Source: Comamonadaceae bacterium
GTDB taxonomy: Bacteria > Pseudomonadota > Gammaproteobacteria > Burkholderiales > Burkholderiaceae_C
Length of the DNA: 12,140 nucleotides
Direction of reading: 5' to 3'
Assembly: GCA_024642025.1 (NCBI GenBank)
Contig: JAHEBY010000039.1
Location: 1-12,140, forward strand
The translations under genes and the position numbers were made by a program. The notes beneath the pieces are model-generated. The model was not told the DNA's origin. It did no database searches and saw only the letters and a program-made list of their open reading frames with translations. This document shows, one piece after another, positions 7,962 to 12,140 of the stretch. The number at the start of each line of letters is the position of its first letter. Position 1 is the first letter of the stretch.

Positions 7962-8031
7962 GGTGTTCGGGCGACTGGCAACAATGACTCATTCCTCGGA
8001 CCTACGCCGCGACGCCCAAAACGTGAAAAGT

Positions 8032-8060
8032 ACCTTAGCATCAATATGTTAGCCTGACAA
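8032..8060 (-). promoter_or_regulatory. possible sigma-70 promoter for fimV
   Basis: On the minus strand, TTGTCA (8055-8060, 5 of 6 to the -35 consensus) is followed after exactly 17 nt by TAAGGT (8032-8037), which keeps the T1, A2 and T6 of the -10 box. Initiation would then fall near 8025, downstream of the ATG at 8041 but upstream of the GGAGG/TTG start at 7948, which fits the revised fimV start. This is by-eye matching only. Confidence 0.33.
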
Positions 8061-8100
8061 GCTCACAAAGGTTCTAACTTGGGTTACATATTCCTCACGG

Positions 8101-8129
8101 ATTGCGGCAACTTCTCACGATGTTGTCAA
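8101..8129 (-). promoter_or_regulatory. alternative fimV promoter with a perfect -35
   Basis: The minus strand reads a consensus TTGACA at 8124-8129. The hexamer 17 nt downstream is CGCAAT (8101-8106), a weak -10 with 3 of 6 matches. The strong -35 could work with an activator, or the site could be chance. The gap 7949-8186 between asd and fimV holds no gene I can support beyond this and the other promoter candidate; it also contains the palindrome ACGTCGACGT at 8136-8145. Confidence 0.27.
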
Positions 8130-8186
8130 ACGGCAACGTCGACGTGTATTTTCAGGCCAATCGCGGAGCGGGTGGCCCTACTTCCT

Positions 8187-9326
8187 CTATTGCGAATTTA
8201 GCAGAATGCGCAACATACGGCGCAGCGGCTCGGCGGCCCCCCAAAGCAACTGGTCTCCGATGGTAAACGCGCCAACGTAGTCGGGCCCCATGGCCAGTTT
8301 GCGGATGCGACCGACCGGGATAGTCATGGTGCCTGTCACTGCAACAGGGGTCAGATCGACCAGCGTGGCTTCTTTTGTGTTGGGCACCACCTTCACCCAC
8401 TGGTTGTCTGCGGCGATCATGGCTTCGATGTCGGCCACGGGCACATCCTTGTTGAGCTTGAAGGTCAGCGCCTGGCTATGGCAGCGCATGGCGCCCACCC
8501 GCACGCAGAAGCCATCCACCGGTATGGCAGTAGAGTTGAAGCCCGTGCCCTGGCCCAAAATCTTGTTGGTCTCGGCGCCGCCTTTCCACTCTTCCTTGGA
8601 CATGCCATTGCCCAGATCCTTGTCGATCCAGGGAATCAGGCTGCCACCCAGCGGGGCGCCGAAGTTGGCCGTCTCAGCGGCGGTCAGGGATTGTTGTTTG
8701 GCCAGAACCTTGCGGTCGATCTCCAGAATGGCCGACTTGGGATCATCCAGCAGCGGTCGGACTTCCGCGTTGAGGGTACCAAACTGGGTCAGCAGTTCGC
8801 GCATGTGCTGGGCGCCACCGCCCGATGCAGCCTGGTAGGTCATGGTGGTCATCCATTCCACCAAACCGGCTTTGTATAGGGCGCCAACGCCCATCAGCAT
8901 GCAACTCACGGTGCAATTGCCACCGATCCAGTTGCGGCCACCTTTGGAGAGCGCATTCTGGATAACGGGCAGGTTCACCGGGTCCAGAATGATGACGGCG
9001 CTGTCATCCATGCGCAGGGTGGAGGCTGCGTCAATCCAGTGGCCGGTCCAGCCTGCGGCGCGCAACTTGGGGAAAACCTCGGTGGTGTATTCGCCGCCCT
9101 GCGCTGTGATGATGATGTCGCACTTCTTCAGCGCGGCAATATCCATGGCATCTTTGAGCGTGGTCTCGTTTTTCGCCTGCGCCGGGGCTTTGCCGCCCGC
9201 ATTGGAGGTCGAGAAAAACACGGGCTCGATCAGGCCAAAATCGCCTTCAGCCTGCATGCGGTCCATGAGGACGGAGCCGACCATGCCACGCCAGCCGACG
9301 AGACCTACTACGTTACCAACTTTCAT
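8187..9326 (-). CDS. asd: aspartate-semialdehyde dehydrogenase
   Basis: Asd reduces L-aspartyl-4-phosphate to aspartate 4-semialdehyde with NADPH, the branch point to lysine/diaminopimelate, methionine, threonine and isoleucine; it is normally essential for cell-wall synthesis. The 379-residue protein has the nucleotide-binding start VGNVVGLVGWRGMVGS, the nucleophile C138 in GGNCTVSCMLMG, Q165 in TYQAASGGGAQ, and the catalytic histidine H283 in AMRCHSQA, all matching the Gram-negative (E. coli-like) Asd class. The C-terminus GDQLLWGAAEPLRRMLR is typical. The ATG at 9326 is preceded by AGGGG 7 nt upstream; an in-frame TTG at 9344 was not chosen. The 214-nt gap after leuB is large for this tight cluster and contains a possible leader peptide and hairpin, so asd probably has its own control. 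Confidence 0.97.
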   Translation of the reverse strand: MKVGNVVGLVGWRGMVGSVLMDRMQAEGDFGLIEPVFFSTSNAGGKAPAQAKNETTLKDAMDIAALKKCDIIITAQGGEYTTEVFPKLRAAGWTGHWIDAASTLRMDDSAVIILDPVNLPVIQNALSKGGRNWIGGNCTVSCMLMGVGALYKAGLVEWMTTMTYQAASGGGAQHMRELLTQFGTLNAEVRPLLDDPKSAILEIDRKVLAKQQSLTAAETANFGAPLGGSLIPWIDKDLGNGMSKEEWKGGAETNKILGQGTGFNSTAIPVDGFCVRVGAMRCHSQALTFKLNKDVPVADIEAMIAADNQWVKVVPNTKEATLVDLTPVAVTGTMTIPVGRIRKLAMGPDYVGAFTIGDQLLWGAAEPLRRMLRILLNSQ

Positions 9327-9370
9327 CACATTACCCCTGTTCAATCTGGAAATACAAAGGATTTCAGTTG

Positions 9371-9408
9371 CCCGGCTCGTCTGGCCGGGGAGGGCGCGAC
9401 GAACCGGG
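9371..9408 (-). promoter_or_regulatory. asd leader hairpin, attenuator-like, with two alternative folds
   Basis: In the minus-strand RNA, the arms at 9408-9398 and 9381-9371 form an 11-bp stem with a single U-G wobble and a 16-nt loop. On the plus strand the same position would be a C-A mismatch, so the structure suits the asd transcript. A second, exclusive fold uses the same 3' arm: CCCGGC (9389-9384) pairs with GCCGGG (9376-9371) as a 6-bp stem with a 7-nt loop, freeing the outer 5' arm. The hairpin begins 5 nt after the stop codon of the possible leader peptide and ends 44 nt before asd. No U run follows, so a classical intrinsic terminator is not evident; Rho-dependent or translational control is possible. 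Confidence 0.5.
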
Positions 9409-9413
9409 CTGTG

Positions 9414-9455
9414 TCAGCCTTTAATGGTTGTCGTTTTGGTGGAAAACGCGAGCAC
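9414..9455 (-). CDS. candidate Thr/Ile/Lys-rich leader peptide of asd
   Basis: A 13-residue frame reads MLAFSTKTTTIKG from a GTG start. A run of seven G (9464-9470) ends 8 nt upstream and could act as the ribosome site. Six consecutive codons are Lys-Thr-Thr-Thr-Ile-Lys after an earlier Thr. These are end products of the pathway fed by the next gene, asd, as with the enterobacterial thr leader peptide, whose control codons are Thr and Ile. The frame ends just before the leader hairpin. It stays open upstream to a GTG at 9518 (34 residues), but that start has no ribosome site. Composition and position are seen directly; translation and regulation are inferred. Confidence 0.45.
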   Translation of the reverse strand: MLAFSTKTTTIKG

Positions 9456-9524
9456 GATCAACGCCCCCCCAGCGGACAAAGCCGGGTTCTGGGTGGGAAA
9501 GATGCGGTCGCGATGCACGGATTC

Positions 9525-9545
9525 ATTGTAAACGATAGGTTTACA
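9525..9545 (-). promoter_or_regulatory. perfect dyad and -10-like box at the leuB/asd junction
   Basis: TGTAAAC and GTTTACA form a perfect 7-bp inverted repeat with a 5-nt centre (9527-9545), covering the leuB stop codon. TACAAT at 9525-9530 (minus strand, 5 of 6 to the -10 consensus) overlaps one half. No good -35 is present at 16-18 nt. The site could be an operator over an asd promoter that starts upstream of the leader peptide. As RNA it would be only a weak A/U-rich hairpin. Confidence 0.35.
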
Positions 9546-10623
9546 GCGCCCTGACGACCGCCTCACCCATTTCGCGGGTGCTGACTTTGCGTGTGCCTTC
9601 GCTATAGATATCCGCTGTGCGCAACCCCTGCGCCAGAACTGCTTTCACAGCGGATTCGATGCGATCAGCTGCGGCTGCCTGGTTCAGGCTGAAACGCAAC
9701 ATCATTGCTGCGCTCAAGATGGTGGCCAGCGGGTTGGCGATGCCTTTGCCGGCGATGTCGGGCGCGCTGCCGTGGCTGGGCTCGTACAGGCCCTGGTTGC
9801 TGGCGTTCAGGGACGCAGAGGGCAGCATGCCGATGGAGCCGGTCAGCATGGCGGCCTCGTCGCTCAGAATGTCGCCAAACATGTTGCCGGTGACCACCAC
9901 GTCGAACTTCTTCGGCGCCTTCACCAGTTGCATGGCTGCGTTGTCCACGTACATGTGGTCCAGTGCCACGTCCGGATATTCCTTGCCAACCTCGGTGACG
10001 ATGTCTTTCCAGAACTGGAAGGTCTCCAGCACGTTGGCCTTGTCCACACTGGTCACGCGACCTTCAGACCCAGATGCCTTGCGTTTGCGGGCGGCCTGAA
10101 ATGCCACATGCGCGATGCGCTCAACTTCAGGGCGGCTGTAGCGCATGGTGTCAAACGCCTCTTCAGCGCCCGGGAAGTGGCCATCCACCGCCGTGCGGCG
10201 ACCGCGGGGCGCGCCAAAATAGATGTCGCCGGTCAACTCACGGATGATGAGAATGTCCAGACCCGCGATCAGCTCGGGCTTGAGGCTGGAGGCCCCCACG
10301 AGCTGCTCGTAACAAATGGCCGGGCGAAAGTTGGCAAACAGGCCGAGGTTTTTGCGCAGACCCAAAATGGCTTGCTCGGGGCGCAGCGGCCGGTCCAGCT
10401 TGTCGTACTTCCAGTCGCCTACAGCGCCGAACAACACGGCATCGGCTTCTTTGGCGAGTTTCAACGTGGACTCTGGCAGCGGGTGGCCGTGGGCCTCGTA
10501 GGCGGCGCCGCCGACCAGCGCGGTTTCCATCTCGAACTTCAGGTCGAGAACATTCAACACCTTGACCGCTTCGGCCACGATTTCGGTACCGATGCCATCA
10601 CCTGGCAGCACTGCGATTTTCAT
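9541..10623 (-). CDS. leuB: 3-isopropylmalate dehydrogenase
   Basis: LeuB oxidises and decarboxylates (2R,3S)-3-isopropylmalate to 2-oxoisocaproate with NAD+, the last pathway-specific step before leucine transamination. The 360-residue protein starts MKIAVLPGDGIGTEIV. It shows the substrate-binding arginines R90, R100 and R128, Y135 in ELTGDIYFG, K195 in VDKANVLE, and the metal-binding aspartates D227 (YVDNAAM), D251 and D255 (GDILSDEAA). The NAD-binding segment GSAPDIAGKGIANP is at 285-298. Length is normal for the family. A few extra residues (about 183-188) before TSVDKANVLE look like a small loop insertion. The ATG at 10623 gives the standard N-terminus, but the bases before it are A/T-rich repeat sequence with no Shine-Dalgarno site. 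leuD lies 71 nt upstream. Confidence 0.97.
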   Translation of the reverse strand: MKIAVLPGDGIGTEIVAEAVKVLNVLDLKFEMETALVGGAAYEAHGHPLPESTLKLAKEADAVLFGAVGDWKYDKLDRPLRPEQAILGLRKNLGLFANFRPAICYEQLVGASSLKPELIAGLDILIIRELTGDIYFGAPRGRRTAVDGHFPGAEEAFDTMRYSRPEVERIAHVAFQAARKRKASGSEGRVTSVDKANVLETFQFWKDIVTEVGKEYPDVALDHMYVDNAAMQLVKAPKKFDVVVTGNMFGDILSDEAAMLTGSIGMLPSASLNASNQGLYEPSHGSAPDIAGKGIANPLATILSAAMMLRFSLNQAAAADRIESAVKAVLAQGLRTADIYSEGTRKVSTREMGEAVVRAL

Positions 10624-10683
10624 GATTGCTATTAAATATATAGCTACTCACGCATATTCCATGCGGGCCGAGTGCCAATTTGG
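10624..10683 (+). repeat. REP-like intergenic element between leuD and leuB
   Basis: Two small perfect hairpins lie in tandem: GCTAT/ATAGC with a 7-nt loop (10628-10644) and CGCAT/ATGCG with a 5-nt loop (10651-10665). A GGCC-containing segment and CCAATTTGG follow. The order ATTGCTATTAAA, ATAGCT, CGC-hairpin, GGCC resembles a short intergenic repeat I remember as abundant in Comamonadaceae genomes; this is memory, not a search. The plus strand matches the orientation I recall. It fills most of the 71-nt leuD-leuB gap and touches the leuB ATG. Confidence 0.5.
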
Positions 10684-10694
10684 TTGGTAAAAAG

Positions 10695-11345
10695 TCAGGT
10701 ATTTGTGGTGTGGGCCAGCCAGGGCTTGGTGGCCAGCCGCTCGGCTTCAAAAGCCTTGATCTTGTCGGACTGCCGCAAGGTCAGTCCAATGTCGTCAAAG
10801 CCGTTGATCAGGCAGTATTTGCGAAACGACGCAACGTCAAATGGCAGCTCTTCGCCGGCGGGCTTGACGATCACCTGACGCTGCAGATCGACCGTGAGCT
10901 GGTAACCCGGGAAGGCTAGCGCCTCGTCAAACAGTTGACCCACTTGCGCCTCGCTCAAAACGATCGGCAGCAAACCGTTCTTGAAGCTGTTGTTGAAGAA
11001 AATGTCAGCGTAGCTGGGTGCGATGATGGCGCGAAAGCCGTATTGGTCCAGCGCCCACGGGGCGTGCTCACGCGATGATCCACAACCAAAATTCTTGCGC
11101 GCCAGCAGGATGGAGGCACCCTCGTAGCGCGGCTGGTTCAGTACGAAGTCCGGGTTGGGCTTGCGGCTGGCAGGGTCCTGGCCGGGATACCCGGCATCCA
11201 GATAACGCCAGGCATCAAACAGGTTTTGCCCGAAGCCGGTCTTGCGGATGGACTTCAGGAACTGCTTGGGAATGATGGCGTCGGTGTCGACGTTTTCCCG
11301 ATCCATGGGGGCTACAAGCCCCTTGTGCACAGTGAATTTTTGCAT
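10695..11345 (-). CDS. leuD: 3-isopropylmalate dehydratase small subunit
   Basis: LeuD is the small subunit of isopropylmalate isomerase; with LeuC it interconverts 2- and 3-isopropylmalate in leucine synthesis. The 216-residue swivel-domain protein starts MQKFTVHKGLVAPMDRENVDTDAIIPKQFLK, written here as a run of the first motif MQKFTVHKG and then NVDTDAIIP (18-26). It has the active-site loop FGCGSSREHAPWAL (about 86-99) and the segment ADIFFNNSFKNGLLPI (113-128). Length is standard for the bacterial form. The frame stays open for 100 codons upstream, through the small lipoprotein gene and the leuC end, but only the ATG at 11345 gives the conserved N-terminus. It starts 5 nt after the lipoprotein stop codon, and with no clear ribosome site it is probably coupled to it. 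Confidence 0.97.
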   Translation of the reverse strand: MQKFTVHKGLVAPMDRENVDTDAIIPKQFLKSIRKTGFGQNLFDAWRYLDAGYPGQDPASRKPNPDFVLNQPRYEGASILLARKNFGCGSSREHAPWALDQYGFRAIIAPSYADIFFNNSFKNGLLPIVLSEAQVGQLFDEALAFPGYQLTVDLQRQVIVKPAGEELPFDVASFRKYCLINGFDDIGLTLRQSDKIKAFEAERLATKPWLAHTTNT

Positions 11346-11350
11346 GACGG

Positions 11351-11494
11351 TTATTTTTTCTTGACAGCGCCTTCGATGGATTCGCCTGCTTTTTGCAGGT
11401 CCTGACCCATGCCTTTGACGGTGTTGCAGCCTGACAACCCCAAGGCGAACAGGACAGCCACGATGACCGTAACGATTGCGAGCAGTGATTTCAT
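11351..11494 (-). CDS. entericidin A/B-family small lipoprotein
   Basis: This 47-residue protein begins MKSLLAIVTVIVAVLFALG and continues to the lipobox LSGC, with the lipidated cysteine at C23. The mature part is 25 residues: CNTVKGMGQDLQKAGESI then a basic tail ending KKK. The pattern C-N-T-x-x-G-x-G-x-D-x4-G-x2-I matches the entericidin family (EcnA/EcnB), tiny secreted lipoproteins first described in enterobacteria as an antidote/toxin pair tied to stationary-phase lysis; in Burkholderiales their role is unclear. No partner entericidin gene is next to it. It lies 11 nt after leuC and 5 nt before leuD, so it is co-transcribed with the leucine genes. The ATG at 11494 has no strong Shine-Dalgarno site, again suggesting coupling to leuC. 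Confidence 0.88.
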   Translation of the reverse strand: MKSLLAIVTVIVAVLFALGLSGCNTVKGMGQDLQKAGESIEGAVKKK

Positions 11495-11505
11495 CTGGAG
11501 CGCTT

Positions 11506-12140
11506 TCACGAAAACTTGCGGATATCAACAAAGTGGCCATGCACGGCGGCCGCAGCGGCCATCGCCGGGCTGACCAGATGGGTGCGACCCCCGGCGCCCT
11601 GGCGGCCTTCAAAATTGCGGTTGCTGGTGGAAGCACAGCGTTCACCAGGCTCCAGACGGTCGGCGTTCATGGCCAGGCACATGGAGCAACCCGGTTCGCG
11701 CCACTCAAACCCCGCCGCCTTGAAGATCTCGTCCAGACCTTCCCGTTCGGCCTGCTCTTTCACCAGGCCGGAGCCGGGCACGACCATGGCCAGCTTGATG
11801 TTTTTGGCCACTTTCTGGCCCAGCTTCCTGACGACAGCCGCGGCTTCGCGCATGTCCTCGATACGACTGTTGGTGCAGGAGCCGATGAACACCTTGTCCA
11901 CGTAAATGTCGTTCAGCGCCTTGCCGGGCGGCAGGTCCATGTAGACCAGCGCACGTTCGATGGCACCACGCTTGTTAGGGTCTTTTTCCTTGTCAGGATC
12001 CGGCACCCGGTCATCCACGCCCAGCACCATTTCGGGCGACGTGCCCCAGGTGATTTGGGGGACGATTTGGGTTGCGTCCAGTTCAACCACGGTATCGAAT
12101 GTTGCGCCCGCATCGGACTGCAATGTTTTCCAGTAGGTCT
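11506..12140 (-). CDS. leuC: 3-isopropylmalate dehydratase large subunit (3' part; 5' end outside window)
   Basis: LeuC is the aconitase-type [4Fe-4S] subunit that works with LeuD. About 210 C-terminal residues are visible; the frame runs to the window edge, so the start lies beyond it. All three cluster-binding cysteines are present: one in VFIGSCTNSRIED (fragment residue about 88) and two in GCSMCLAMN (about 151 and 154). RCASTSNRNFEGRQG and GRTHLVSPAMAAAAAV, conserved near the C-terminus and including substrate-contacting residues, follow. WKTLQSDAG near the edge and ITWGTSPEMV match the family before the SCTNSR motif. The gene ends 11 nt before the entericidin-like gene and heads the visible part of the leucine operon. 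Confidence 0.97.
   Translation of the reverse strand, partial: TYWKTLQSDAGATFDTVVELDATQIVPQITWGTSPEMVLGVDDRVPDPDKEKDPNKRGAIERALVYMDLPPGKALNDIYVDKVFIGSCTNSRIEDMREAAAVVRKLGQKVAKNIKLAMVVPGSGLVKEQAEREGLDEIFKAAGFEWREPGCSMCLAMNADRLEPGERCASTSNRNFEGRQGAGGRTHLVSPAMAAAAAVHGHFVDIRKFS

Noticed and set aside
8155..8177. GGCCA/TGGCC hairpin just after asd as a terminator
   Set aside because: The stem has only 5 bp with a 13-15-nt loop, and the following minus-strand bases (TGAAAATACA) lack a T run.
9456..9518. Longer 34-residue version of the asd leader peptide from a GTG at 9518
   Set aside because: No ribosome site precedes this GTG and it would lie at or before the likely transcription start; the GTG at 9455 has a well-spaced G run. 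Not fully excluded.
9437..9535. A 33-35-codon plus-strand frame in the leuB-asd gap
   Set aside because: It is antisense to the leader-peptide region and has no Shine-Dalgarno site or recognisable product.
9772..10635. A 287-codon open frame on the plus strand opposite leuB
   Set aside because: It mirrors the leuB coding strand almost end to end, with Gly/Val/His-rich composition typical of an antisense shadow.
11346..11645. N-terminal extension of leuD by 100 codons
   Set aside because: The extension runs through the lipoprotein gene and the end of leuC in another frame; the conserved LeuD N-terminus begins at the ATG at 11345.
1..12140. CRISPR arrays, tRNA/rRNA genes, insertion sequences, prophage or toxin-antitoxin systems
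   Set aside because: Looked for on both strands; the window is filled by housekeeping biosynthetic genes and none of these was seen.

Overview
The window is a compact, almost fully coding piece of a betaproteobacterial chromosome. Gene order leuC, entericidin-like lipoprotein, leuD, leuB, asd, fimV, truA, trpF, trpB, trpA, accD is the familiar leu-asd-fimV-truA-trp-accD supercluster of Burkholderiales. Protein wording, moderate GC content and a repeat resembling a Comamonadaceae intergenic element suggest a Rhodoferax/Polaromonas-like member of the Comamonadaceae. The family assignment is from memory and was not tested by a search.

All of these genes lie on the minus strand, so transcription runs from high to low coordinates. 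First comes leucine biosynthesis: the 3' part of leuC (5' end outside the window), a 47-residue entericidin-type lipoprotein gene wedged between leuC and leuD, then leuD and leuB. A REP-like repeat sits directly against the leuB start. Next is asd, the aspartate-semialdehyde branch point for Lys, Met, Thr and Ile. A 214-nt leader separates leuB from asd. It holds a perfect dyad, a -10-like hexamer, a possible 13-residue leader peptide (MLAFSTKTTTIKG) with consecutive Thr/Ile/Lys codons, and a long hairpin starting 5 nt after the peptide's stop codon. This looks like an amino-acid-responsive attenuator of asd and is the most interesting signal in the window.

After a 238-nt gap with promoter-like sequences comes fimV, encoding a large inner-membrane LysM/TPR hub protein for type IV pili and polarity. 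Its start is best placed at a TTG behind a GGAGG site. Then follow truA (tRNA pseudouridine synthase), trpF, trpB, trpA and accD. truA/trpF and trpB/trpA share ATGA overlaps and trpF/trpB overlap by 23 nt, which suggests translational coupling of the tryptophan genes.

accD ends 26 nt from a convergent plus-strand yggT-family membrane protein gene. In the related clusters I remember, folC follows accD, so this end may be a synteny break. I saw no tRNA, rRNA, CRISPR array, insertion sequence or phage gene. All complete genes look intact.
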